Assembly: GCF_000971155.1 (NCBI RefSeq)
Contig: NZ_BBLX01000003.1
Location: 62,001 to 126,000 of the forward strand
Direction: 5' to 3'
Length of the DNA stretch: 64,000 nt
Origin: Demequina maris
GTDB taxonomy: Bacteria > Actinomycetota > Actinomycetes > Actinomycetales > Demequinaceae
The position numbers and the translations under genes are program-made. The notes under the pieces were generated by a model. The model was not told where the DNA came from. It saw nothing but the letters and a program-made list of their open reading frames with translations, and searched no databases. Below are positions 54,315 through 63,084 of the stretch, piece after piece (within the stretch, counting starts at the first letter, position 1; every line of letters starts with the position of its first letter).

Positions 54315-55518
54315 GCCGGGTCCCCCGGGACAGCACGGCGAGCGAGCGGCGCACCACGGACGGGCGGGCCGCGAGCGCCTCGGCCGCGCCGGGCTCGTGA
54401 CGGGCGAAGGAGAGCAGGACGCCCATGGCGGCGAGCGACATGATGAGGGACGAACCTCCGGAGGAGACGAGCGGGAGCGGAACGCCCGTGACGGGCAGGA
54501 ACTCGAGGACGACCGCGATGTTGACGACGGCCTGGATGACGATCCACGCGCCGATCCCGGCGCCCGCGATCTGCACGAAGCGGTCGGTGCTGCGGGTGAC
54601 GATGCGCGTGACGGCCACGAGGATCATGGCGAAGGCCGCGAGGATGAGCAGCGTGCCGAGCAGGCCGAACTCCTCGCCGATGATCGCGAAGATGTAGTCG
54701 TTGTCGGCGGCGGGCAGCCAGCCCCACTTCTCGCGGCTCATGCCGGGGCCGAGCCCCCACAGGCCGCCCTGCGCGAGCGCCCACGTGCCGTGGGTCTGCT
54801 GCCAGCACGCGTCGCTCACGCACTCGCCCGTCAGCCACTGCTCGATGCGGGCGACGCGCGACTGCGCGGAGAAGACGAGCGCCGTGAGGCCCACGACGCC
54901 CACCACGCCGACCATGCCGAAGAAGCGGGCGGGCACGCCCGCGACCCAGAACGCGACGAGCACGATGACCATGAGGATCATCGCGGTGCCCATGTCCTTG
55001 CCCGCGAGCACGAGGCCGATCACGGCGATCGCCATGAGCCCGCCGGGCATCATGATGTCGCGCGGGTTCGTGAGGCGGTGGCGGAAGCGCGACAGCACCA
55101 CGCCGAGGTAGAGCGCGAGGCCCAGCTTGGCGATCTCGGACGGCTGCAGGCTGAAGCCGGCGACGCGGATCCACGCCTTGTTGCCGCCCACCGCGAAGCC
55201 GGTGGCGAGCACGACGGTCAGCAGCGCCATCGAGCCGTACAGCACCCATGGCGCGACGATCCGCCACGCCTTGATGGGCAGGCGCGAGCCGACGACGAGC
55301 GCCGCCATGCCGGCCGCGAGAGCGATGAGCTGCGTGATGAAGCCCGCGTACGCGTTGCCCTCGGTGGTCCGGATGGACGCGACCGACGAGCTCGACAGCA
55401 CGACGGCGAGGCCCACGAGCACCAGGATCGCGGTCGCCGCGACGAGCAGGTAGTACGAGGCGAGGGGCGAGCGCCAGGCGCTGACGGTGCTCTCGGGCCG
55501 TGCCGCGGTCGCCGTCAT
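54307..55518 (-). CDS. ftsW: SEDS peptidoglycan polymerase FtsW
   Basis: 403 residues from ATG 55518 with GGAGG upstream. About ten membrane helices, with SEDS motifs GGNKAWIRVAGFSLQPSEIA, AGKDMGTAMILMV, IFAIIGEEFGLLG and the C-terminal TGVPLPLVSSGGSSLIMSLA. With FtsI it polymerises septal peptidoglycan. It has a Cys pair in the large extracellular loop (GECVSDACWQQTHGTW). Confidence 0.96.
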   Translation of the reverse strand: MTATAARPESTVSAWRSPLASYYLLVAATAILVLVGLAVVLSSSSVASIRTTEGNAYAGFITQLIALAAGMAALVVGSRLPIKAWRIVAPWVLYGSMALLTVVLATGFAVGGNKAWIRVAGFSLQPSEIAKLGLALYLGVVLSRFRHRLTNPRDIMMPGGLMAIAVIGLVLAGKDMGTAMILMVIVLVAFWVAGVPARFFGMVGVVGVVGLTALVFSAQSRVARIEQWLTGECVSDACWQQTHGTWALAQGGLWGLGPGMSREKWGWLPAADNDYIFAIIGEEFGLLGTLLILAAFAMILVAVTRIVTRSTDRFVQIAGAGIGAWIVIQAVVNIAVVLEFLPVTGVPLPLVSSGGSSLIMSLAAMGVLLSFARHEPGAAEALAARPSVVRRSLAVLSRGTRRG

Positions 55519-55526
55519 GCCGCCTC

Positions 55527-56903
55527 CTAGCGGTCCCACGCCTCCACCGCCCTGGTGAACGCCTCTCCTCGGTCCGCGTAGCTGCGGAACTGGTCCATCG
55601 ATGCGCAGGCGGGTGACAGGAGGACGGTGTCCCCCGGTTCCGCGAGCCCCCGCGCGGCCTGGACCGCCCGGCTCATCACATCCTCCCCCGGGGGCACGGG
55701 GACCACCGGTATCTCGGGCGCGTGTGTCGCGAGGGCCGAGGCGAGCGGCTCCTGGTCCACGCCGATCAGCACGGCGGCCCGCACGCGGCCCGCGAGCGCG
55801 CGCACGAGCCCGGAGAACTCCTGGCCCTTCGCGAGGCCGCCGGCGATCCACACCACCGACTTGTCGGCTCGCCCGCCGAAGGCCGCCTCGACGGCGTGCG
55901 CGTTGGTCGCCTTCGAGTCGTCGACGTAGGACACCCCGTCGAGGTCGCGCACCCACGCGGTGCGGTGCTGGTCGAGGCGGAAGGAGCGCAGCCCGTCGCG
56001 CACCGCCTCGGCGGGCACGCCCACGGCGCGGCAGAGCGCGGCCGCGGCGAGCGCGTTGGTGGCGAGGTAGGGCGGCACGTCGCCGGCGACGAGGTGCGCG
56101 AGGTCGTCGACCTCGCCGAGCTCGGCGGCCTGGCGGTGGCGGTCGGGCACGAAGGCGCGGTCGAGCAGCAGCCCCTCGACGATGCCGAGCTGCGACGGCG
56201 CGGGGGACCCGAGCGTGACGCCGATCGCGCGCGCGCCCTCGACCACGTCCGCCTCGGCGACCATCGACTCGACGAGCGCGTCCGCCGCCGGGTACACGCA
56301 CGCCACCTGCACGTGCTGGTAGACCTTCGCCTTGTCGGCGCGGTACGCCTCGAGGCTGCCGTGCCAGTCCGTGTGGTCGTCGTCCGCGTTGAGGCACACG
56401 GCCGCGTGCGGCGAGATGGTGTGCGCGAAGTGCAGCTGCAGGCTCGCGATCTCCACGGCCACCAGGTCCGACTCCTCGCGCGCGGCGTGGATCACGGGGA
56501 TGCCCATGTTGCCGCACACGCGCACGTCGAGCCCGCCGGCCCGCGCGATCGCCCCGACCATCTGCGCCGTCGTCGTCTTGCCGTTGGTGCCGGTGACCAT
56601 CACCCACGGGATGCCCGGGCGGCGCACGCGCCACGCGAACTCCATCTCGGACCAGATCTCGAGTCCCGCGGCCTCGCACGCGCGGACGGCGTCGGAGTGC
56701 GGCGCGAAGCCGGGGGACGCCATCACCACGTCGAACGAGCCGAGGTCCACCTCCGACACGTCGCGGTGGTCGGCCGCGCCGTTGGCGTCGACCGTCACGG
56801 CCGTGCCTCCGAGCGAGCGCGTCACCTCGGCCGCGGAGGTGCCCGCGATGCCGACTCCGAGGATGAGGACGCGACGGCCCTCGAGGGTCGTCAGGTCCGT
56901 CAC
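55527..56903 (-). CDS. murD: UDP-N-acetylmuramoylalanine--D-glutamate ligase
   Basis: 458 residues from GTG 56903 (GTGA overlap with mraY). Rossmann-like N-domain (RRVLILGVGIAGTSAAEVTR), ATP loop VTGTNGKTTTAQMVGAI, the Mur ligase region LNADDDHTDWHGSLEAYRAD and SYVDDSKATNAHAVEAAF. It adds D-Glu to UDP-MurNAc-L-Ala. Confidence 0.97.
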   Translation of the reverse strand: MTDLTTLEGRRVLILGVGIAGTSAAEVTRSLGGTAVTVDANGAADHRDVSEVDLGSFDVVMASPGFAPHSDAVRACEAAGLEIWSEMEFAWRVRRPGIPWVMVTGTNGKTTTAQMVGAIARAGGLDVRVCGNMGIPVIHAAREESDLVAVEIASLQLHFAHTISPHAAVCLNADDDHTDWHGSLEAYRADKAKVYQHVQVACVYPAADALVESMVAEADVVEGARAIGVTLGSPAPSQLGIVEGLLLDRAFVPDRHRQAAELGEVDDLAHLVAGDVPPYLATNALAAAALCRAVGVPAEAVRDGLRSFRLDQHRTAWVRDLDGVSYVDDSKATNAHAVEAAFGGRADKSVVWIAGGLAKGQEFSGLVRALAGRVRAAVLIGVDQEPLASALATHAPEIPVVPVPPGEDVMSRAVQAARGLAEPGDTVLLSPACASMDQFRSYADRGEAFTRAVEAWDR

Positions 56904-57985
56904 AGCGAGGCCACCCACTCCGCGTAGAAGATCCCGACCCCGAGGCCGGTGAACATCGCCGCGATGATCCAGAACCGGACCACGATGGTGACCTCGCCCC
57001 AGCCCATCAGCTCGAAGTGATGGTGCAGCGGCGCCATCTTGAAGAGGCGTTTGCCGCCCGAGATCTTGAACCAGCCGATCTGCAGGACCGAGCTCGCGAC
57101 GACCAGCACGAACAGGCCGCCGACGATGACGCCGAGGAGCTCGGTGCGGGTGACGATCGTCATGCCCGCGATCGCGCCGCCGATCGCGAGCGAGCCGGTG
57201 TCGCCCATGAAGATCTTCGCGGGGCTCGCGTTCCACCACAGGAAGCCCAGGCATGCGCCCGCGATGGCGCCCGCCAGGATGGCGAGGTCCCAGGGGTCGC
57301 GCACCTCGTAGCACGTGGTGCCCGCGCCGGGGGCGCCGCACGCCTGGTTGATCTGCCACAGGTTGATGAGGATGTACGCCACGAAGAAGATCACGGCGGT
57401 GCCGCTCGCGAGGCCGTCGAGGCCGTCGGTGAGGTTGACCGCGTTGGACCAGGCCGTGATGAGCAGGTTCGACCACACCACGAAGAGGATGAGGCCGATG
57501 GTCGGCCCCCAGATCGCGAGGTCGAGCCTGGTGTCGCGCAGGAACGAGATCGCCGTGGAGGCGGGCGTGACGCCGCGGCCGTCCGGGAACTGCAGCGCGA
57601 GGATGCCGAACGAGATGCCCACGACGCCCTGGCCGAGGAACTTCCACCGCGCCCTCAGGCCCAGGGACCTCTCGCGCGAGATCTTGATCGCGTCGTCGAG
57701 GAAGCCGACGAGGCCGAGGCCGACCATGAGGTAGACGACCAGGATGGACGATGCGCTGGGCGCACGGCCGACGAGGAGGTTGCCCCCGAGCCACGCCAGC
57801 ACCGCCGCCAGGATGATGACGACGCCGCCCATGGTGGGGGTGCCGCGCTTGACGTGGTGGCTGGCCGGGCCGTCCTGACGGATGAACTGGCCGAACTGAC
57901 GGTGCGTCAGGTACCGGATGAGTACCGGGGTCGCGAGCAGCGACAGCAGCACTCCGAGCCCTGCCGCGAAGACGACGGCCTTCAT
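56900..57985 (-). CDS. mraY: phospho-MurNAc-pentapeptide transferase
   Basis: 361 residues from ATG 57985 (ATGA overlap with murF). Ten membrane helices with GTPTMGGVVI, GFLDDAIKISRERSLGL, NAVNLTDGLDGLASG, FMGDTGSLAIGG and MAPLHHHFELMGW, the HHH metal/UDP motif. It transfers phospho-MurNAc-pentapeptide to undecaprenyl phosphate (lipid I). Confidence 0.97.
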   Translation of the reverse strand: MKAVVFAAGLGVLLSLLATPVLIRYLTHRQFGQFIRQDGPASHHVKRGTPTMGGVVIILAAVLAWLGGNLLVGRAPSASSILVVYLMVGLGLVGFLDDAIKISRERSLGLRARWKFLGQGVVGISFGILALQFPDGRGVTPASTAISFLRDTRLDLAIWGPTIGLILFVVWSNLLITAWSNAVNLTDGLDGLASGTAVIFFVAYILINLWQINQACGAPGAGTTCYEVRDPWDLAILAGAIAGACLGFLWWNASPAKIFMGDTGSLAIGGAIAGMTIVTRTELLGVIVGGLFVLVVASSVLQIGWFKISGGKRLFKMAPLHHHFELMGWGEVTIVVRFWIIAAMFTGLGVGIFYAEWVASL

Positions 57986-59361
57986 CCGACTCCTCCCACG
58001 AGCTGGTCCGCGAGCTCCCACAGCCCGGAGCCGTGGGAGGCCTTGACGAGGACGGTGTCCCCGGGGCGCAGCGTCTCCTCGAGGAGCGCGCGCGCCTCGC
58101 CGATTGTATCGACGTAGGCCGCCTCGTCGCCCCACGAGCCCTCGCGGACCGCCGCCACGAAGGCGGGGCGGGCGCCCGCGCCGACGATGATCGTGCGGTC
58201 GATGCGCAGCCGCACGACGTCGGTGCCGATCTGCTCGTGGATGGTCACGGAGGCGTCCCCGAGTTCCCGGATCTCGCCGAGCACCGCGACCGTGCGGCCG
58301 CCGTCCGCGACGAGCTTGAGCGCGCGCAGCGCGGCGCGCACGGACTCGATCGAGGCGTTGTAGGCGTCGTCGATGATCGTGACGCCGTCCGCGCGCTCGG
58401 TCAGCGCCATGCGGTGCGCCGAGACCGGCCCGGCGGCGGCGACGCGCTCCCACGCGGTCGCGGGGTCGAGCCCGACCTCGAGGCACACCGCGAGCGCGGC
58501 GAGCGCGTTGGTGACGTGGTGCTCGCCCACGAGCGCGAGCGTGCGCCGCGGCAGCTCGAGCGGCGGCTCGCCCGCCCGCACCACCTCGAACGACGCGCGT
58601 CCGCGGTCCGAGGTGACGTCGTGCGCGGCGAGGTCGCCGTGACCGACGCCGAACATGACGGCGCGCTCGGCGAGCGCGGCCATCGGGGCGACCCGCGCAT
58701 CGTCCGCGTTGAGGACGGCGACGCCGCCGGGGACGAGGCCCGTGACGATCTCGCTCTTCGCCACCGCGACGTCGTCCGGGGAGGCGTACTCCCCCATGTG
58801 CGCGGTGCCGACCGTGAGCGCGACCGCGACGTCGAGCGGCGCGATCGACGTGAGGTAGTCGATGTGGCCGAGCCCGCTCGCGCCCATCTCGAGCACGAGG
58901 AAGCGGGTCGACAGGTCGGCGCGGAGCACGGTGAGCGGCATGCCGATCTCGTTGTTGAAGCTGCCGACCGGCGCGACCACGTCGGGCAGCGCCTGCGACA
59001 GGAGGTCCTTGGTGGTGGTCTTGCCGTTGGACCCGGTGATGCCGATGACCGTGATCCCGCCCTCGGCGCGCAGCAGCGCGAGGTACGCGCGGGCGAGCGA
59101 GCCGAGCGCGGCCTGCACGTCCGCGACGAGCACGTGCGGCGCGTCGACCGGCTCGGAGACCAGGCACAGCGACGCGCCGGCGGCGACCGCCTGGGGCACG
59201 TAGTCGTGCCCGTCGACCCGCTCCCCCACGAACGCGACGTAGAGGAAGCCGGGCTCGATCGCGCGCGAGTCCTTCTCGACGCCGCTCACCGGGGTGTCGA
59301 CGTCCGCGGCGAGCGTGCCGCCCACCGCGTTGGCGATCCACTGCGCGGTGACCGGCCTCAC
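57982..59361 (-). CDS. murF: UDP-MurNAc-tripeptide--D-Ala-D-Ala ligase
   Basis: 459 residues from GTG 59361 (GTGA overlap with murE). Motifs: VSGVEKDSRAIEPGFLYVAF, VIGITGSNGKTTTKDLL, LEMGASGLGHIDYLTSIAPL and TIIDDAYNASIESVRAALRA. It adds D-Ala-D-Ala to the nucleotide tripeptide. Confidence 0.97.
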   Translation of the reverse strand: MRPVTAQWIANAVGGTLAADVDTPVSGVEKDSRAIEPGFLYVAFVGERVDGHDYVPQAVAAGASLCLVSEPVDAPHVLVADVQAALGSLARAYLALLRAEGGITVIGITGSNGKTTTKDLLSQALPDVVAPVGSFNNEIGMPLTVLRADLSTRFLVLEMGASGLGHIDYLTSIAPLDVAVALTVGTAHMGEYASPDDVAVAKSEIVTGLVPGGVAVLNADDARVAPMAALAERAVMFGVGHGDLAAHDVTSDRGRASFEVVRAGEPPLELPRRTLALVGEHHVTNALAALAVCLEVGLDPATAWERVAAAGPVSAHRMALTERADGVTIIDDAYNASIESVRAALRALKLVADGGRTVAVLGEIRELGDASVTIHEQIGTDVVRLRIDRTIIVGAGARPAFVAAVREGSWGDEAAYVDTIGEARALLEETLRPGDTVLVKASHGSGLWELADQLVGGVG

Positions 59362-60896
59362 GCGCGCTCCTCGCGGACCGTGGCGAGGGCGGCCAGGAAG
59401 GCGCCGGCGTCCGTGTACGGGTGATGCACTCCGTCGATCTCCTGCGTGGTCTCGTGTCCCTTGCCGGTGGCGATGATGGTGTCGTCGGGTCCTGCCATGC
59501 GCACGGCGGCCTCGACGGCGGCCGTGCGCGGGAACACCTCGAGGACGTCGCGGCGGTCGGGCCGCTCGGCGTCGACCCCCTCGAGGATGCGGGCCCGGAT
59601 GTGCTCGGGCGGCTCGGTGCGGGGGTTCTCGTCGGTCACGATGACCACGTCGGCGTGGGTCGCGGCGGCCGTGCCCAGCCCCGGGCGCTTCGAGTCGTCG
59701 CGCAGACCGTCGCAGCCGAAGACGATGATGAGGCGTCCGGGGGTGACGAGGCGCATCGCCTCGAGGACGCTCGCGATGCCGTCGGGCGTGTGCGCGTAGT
59801 CGACCACGGTCATGGGGGTGTCCGCGTCGCGGGTGGTGACGATCTCGGTGCGGCCCGGCACGGGGCGCGCGATCTCGACGCCGCGGATCGCGTCCTCGAG
59901 CGGCACGCCGAGCGCGTACGCGGACACGATCGCGCCGGTCGCGTTGGAGACGTTGATGAGGCCCGGCAGCGGGATGTCGACGTCGTGACGCGAGCCGTCC
60001 GGCGCGACGAGCACGAAGCGCATGCCGCCGCGCGCGGTGGGCTGCGCGTCGACCGCGTTCCAGTCCGCGCGGGGCGAGCCGGGGCGGGTCGCGACGGTCT
60101 CGACCGGCACCGTCACCTCGTCGACGAGGAGACGGCCCCACTCGTCGTCGACCAGCACGACGGCGCGGTCGGCGAACTCGGGCGTGAAGATGCGCGCCTT
60201 CTCCTCGAAGTACTCCTCCATGGTGTGGTGGAAGTCGAGGTGCTCGTACGAGAGGTTGGTGAACAGCACGACCGCGAAGCGGGTGCCGGTGACGCGCTCG
60301 AGCGCGATCGCCTGGGACGAGGCCTCGGCGACGGCGGCGGTCACGCCCGCCTCGCGCATGCGCGCGAGCAGCCCCTGGAGCATGGGCGCCTCGGTGGTGG
60401 TGCGGGCCGCGGGCGCCGCCTCGTCGCCGATGCGCATCTCGACCGTGCCGAGCAGGCCCACCTTCTCGTGGACCGTGCGCAGCGCGCCCTCGGTGAGGAA
60501 CGCGGTGGTGGTCTTGCCGTTGGTTCCGGTGAGCCCGATGAGCGGGACGTCGCGCGAGGGGTCGCCGTAGACCTCCGCGGCGGCGAGGGCGCAGGCCCGG
60601 CGCGGGTGGGTCGTGACGAGCACGGGCACGCCGGTCGCGCGCGCCTCCTCGGCGCCCGCGCGGTCCGTGAGGATCGCGGCGGCGCCGTTCGCGACGGCCT
60701 GCGCCGCGAAGCGCGCGCCGTGGACGTTCTCCCCCGGCAGCGCGCAGAACAGGTCGCCCGGCCGGGCGTCGCGCGAGTCGACGGTCGCGCCCGTCACGCG
60801 CACGTCTGGTCCGTGCAGGTCCGCGCCCACGCGCGCCTCGATGGCGGTCAGCAGGGCGCCGGCGACGCGGGAGGGACGCATCGAGAGGTCCGGCAT
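59358..60896 (-). CDS. murE: UDP-MurNAc-dipeptide--diamino acid ligase
   Basis: 512 residues from ATG 60896; GTG 60902 is also possible and would overlap ftsI by GTGA. Motifs: TVDSRDARPGDLFCALPGEN, IGLTGTNGKTTTAFLTEGAL, FTNLSYEHLDFHHTMEEYF and TVVDYAHTPDGIASVLEAMR. The substrate motif, DNPR in meso-DAP enzymes, reads ENPR here (VTDENPRTEPPEHI). It adds the third-position diamino acid. Whether that is DAP, Lys or Orn is left open; Micrococcales commonly use Lys or Orn. Confidence 0.95.
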   Translation of the reverse strand: MPDLSMRPSRVAGALLTAIEARVGADLHGPDVRVTGATVDSRDARPGDLFCALPGENVHGARFAAQAVANGAAAILTDRAGAEEARATGVPVLVTTHPRRACALAAAEVYGDPSRDVPLIGLTGTNGKTTTAFLTEGALRTVHEKVGLLGTVEMRIGDEAAPAARTTTEAPMLQGLLARMREAGVTAAVAEASSQAIALERVTGTRFAVVLFTNLSYEHLDFHHTMEEYFEEKARIFTPEFADRAVVLVDDEWGRLLVDEVTVPVETVATRPGSPRADWNAVDAQPTARGGMRFVLVAPDGSRHDVDIPLPGLINVSNATGAIVSAYALGVPLEDAIRGVEIARPVPGRTEIVTTRDADTPMTVVDYAHTPDGIASVLEAMRLVTPGRLIIVFGCDGLRDDSKRPGLGTAAATHADVVIVTDENPRTEPPEHIRARILEGVDAERPDRRDVLEVFPRTAAVEAAVRMAGPDDTIIATGKGHETTQEIDGVHHPYTDAGAFLAALATVREERA

Positions 60897-60898
60897 TC

Positions 60899-62689
60899 TC
60901 ACTTCCAGGTGGTCGGGTACAGCGTGGGCTCCGACGTGGACGGAGGCACCCGCAGGGACTGCAACGCAAAGGTTGCCACATCCTTGAAGACGGGCGCGGC
61001 GGTGGTGCCGCCCCAGATCTCGGTCTTCGGGTCGCGAAGGATGACGGACACGACGATACGCGGGTCGTCGGCCGGCGCGATGCCCACGAACGACGCGACG
61101 ATGCTCGTGAGGCGGCCGTCGGCGCCCGCGGCCTGCGCGGTTCCGGTCTTGCCTGCGACGCGGTAGCCGTCGATGCGCGCGAGCACGCCGGTGCCGCCGT
61201 CCTGGGTGACGTCCTCGAGCATCGTCAGCACCTGCGTCGCCGTCGACTTCGAGATCACGCGCTTGGGCTCCTCGGACTCGCGCGCGGTGAACGTGCCGTC
61301 CTCGTCCTGGTAGCCCTTGACCACCGAGGGCTGCACCTTGAGTCCCTCGTTCGCGATGATCGAGAACACCTGGCTGGTCTGCAGCGCCGTGACCGCGAGG
61401 CCCTGGCCGAACGTGGTGGTCCACTTCTGGCGGCCGTCCCACTGGTCCCAGTCGGCGAGGATGCCCGCCGACTCGCCGTAGAGGCCCACGCCGGTGGTCT
61501 CGCCGAAGCCGAACTTCTTGAGGTACTTCCAGCGCGTCTCCGAGCTCATGAGCTCGCCCACCTGCACCGTGCCGGTGTTCGACGACGTCGCGAGGATGCC
61601 CGACAGCGTGAGCTTCTCCTTGTCGTGCTCGTGGGAGTCGGTGAAGGTCTGGTCGTTCTCGGTCGTGTACTTGTACGGCGCGGTGAAGTGCGTGAGCGGC
61701 GTCGCGACGCCCTCCTCGATCGCGGCCGCCATCGTGATGACCTTCGCCGTCGAGCCGGGCTCGAACACGGTCGACACCGAGCGCGCGCCGCGGTCGTCGG
61801 AGTCGGAGGCGGAGGGGTCGTTGGGGTCGACGCTGTCGGAGTCGACGAGCGCGAGGATCTCGCCCGTCTCGGTGTCCTGCACCACGACGGTCGCCTGGCT
61901 CGCGCCGGTCTCGGAGATCGCCTCCTGCGCGCGCTGCTGCGCGTACCACTGGATGTCGCGGTCGATCGTGAGGACCACGTCGTCGCCGGGGATCGCCTCG
62001 ATCTCCTCCTGGACGCCCGTGGGGATGAGGTAGGCGCCGGTCGAGTCGCGCTCGTACGTGATCTCTCCCGGGGTGCCCTCGAGGACGTCCTCGTAGGCCG
62101 CCTCGACGCCGGTGAGGCCCACGGTGCCGGAGCCCTCGGCGGCGCCGCCCATGAAGCCCACGACGTTGCCCGCGAGCGTGCCGTTCGGGTAGATGCGCTT
62201 CTCGACGAGCTCGGGCTCGATGCCGAGCACCTTCTCCGCGGCGATGAGGTCCCACGTCTCGGGCGAGATGTCCTTCACCAGGTAGGAGAACGTGCTGTCC
62301 CCCACCATCTTGGCGCCCAGCTCGTCCGGGTCCATGTCGAGGATCGGCGCGAGGATCTCGGCCGCGCCCACGGGGCCCGAGGCGACGACGACGCCGTCCT
62401 CGGTGCGCGTGAAGTCCTTGATCTTCTGCTGGTTGACGCCCACGTTGTAGCGCTGGACCGACGTCGCGAGCACCACGCCGTCGCGGTCGACGATGTCGGC
62501 GCGCGGGACGGTGATCTCCTTGGTGACGAGGCGCTCGGACAGGGCAGTCTCGGCGATGGCCTGCGCGTTGACCGCCTGGATCATCACGAGCCGGGCGGCG
62601 AACACGAGCAGCACGAGCAGCAGACCCGCCGCGATGATCCGCTGTCGCAGCCGCGGGTCCGCCAGGCGCGGAGCGCGGGGCGAGGGCAT
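60899..62689 (-). CDS. ftsI: septal transpeptidase FtsI (class B PBP3)
   Basis: 596 residues from ATG 62689. One N-terminal membrane helix (IIAAGLLLVLLVFAARLVMI), the PBP dimerisation domain (PRADIVDRDGVVLATSVQRY) and a transpeptidase domain with the active-site serine in FEPGSTAKVI (SxxK), SSNTG (SxN) and VAGKTGTAQ (KTG). It crosslinks septal peptidoglycan with FtsW. It lacks PASTA repeats. Confidence 0.97.
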   Translation of the reverse strand: MPSPRAPRLADPRLRQRIIAAGLLLVLLVFAARLVMIQAVNAQAIAETALSERLVTKEITVPRADIVDRDGVVLATSVQRYNVGVNQQKIKDFTRTEDGVVVASGPVGAAEILAPILDMDPDELGAKMVGDSTFSYLVKDISPETWDLIAAEKVLGIEPELVEKRIYPNGTLAGNVVGFMGGAAEGSGTVGLTGVEAAYEDVLEGTPGEITYERDSTGAYLIPTGVQEEIEAIPGDDVVLTIDRDIQWYAQQRAQEAISETGASQATVVVQDTETGEILALVDSDSVDPNDPSASDSDDRGARSVSTVFEPGSTAKVITMAAAIEEGVATPLTHFTAPYKYTTENDQTFTDSHEHDKEKLTLSGILATSSNTGTVQVGELMSSETRWKYLKKFGFGETTGVGLYGESAGILADWDQWDGRQKWTTTFGQGLAVTALQTSQVFSIIANEGLKVQPSVVKGYQDEDGTFTARESEEPKRVISKSTATQVLTMLEDVTQDGGTGVLARIDGYRVAGKTGTAQAAGADGRLTSIVASFVGIAPADDPRIVVSVILRDPKTEIWGGTTAAPVFKDVATFALQSLRVPPSTSEPTLYPTTWK

Positions 62690-62694
62690 GCGGT

Positions 62695-63084
62695 CTACTT
62701 CTCCCCTGTCTCGAGGACGATGCCGTCCGATAGTGACACGAAGCCCAGCGACGAGGCGGGAGCCATGCCGAGCCGCACCGCACGCTTCGCGAGCTCGGCG
62801 GGCGAGGCGTTCGTGTCGAGCGTCTCCTGGAGCGCGGCCTGCTGGACGTGCAGGTCGGCGATCTGGATCTTGAGGTCGCGGCGCTCGTACGCACCCTCGG
62901 CCATCGTCGTGTTGATGAGCAGCACCGAGGCGAGGGCGGCGAGCACGACGGCGACGCACGCGATCGCGAACGGCACGAGCGAGCGCGCCGTCTCGGGGGC
63001 CGCGACCGCGCGCAGGTGGCGGCGGGGCGCCGCCTCCGGCCGGGGCGCGTGGGCACGCTGCTGACGCAGGGGCGCGGCGCTCAT
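62695..63084 (-). CDS. ftsL: cell division protein FtsL-like
   Basis: 129 residues from ATG 63084 (ATGA overlap with rsmH). A basic cytoplasmic tail of 35 residues, a membrane helix (LVPFAIACVAVVLAALASVL) and a short coiled coil (QIADLHVQQAALQETLDTNA), then LAKRAVRLGMAP as in FtsL/DivIC. It is part of FtsQLB. Position between rsmH and ftsI supports the call, since FtsL is poorly conserved in sequence. Confidence 0.88.
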   Translation of the reverse strand: MSAAPLRQQRAHAPRPEAAPRRHLRAVAAPETARSLVPFAIACVAVVLAALASVLLINTTMAEGAYERRDLKIQIADLHVQQAALQETLDTNASPAELAKRAVRLGMAPASSLGFVSLSDGIVLETGEK

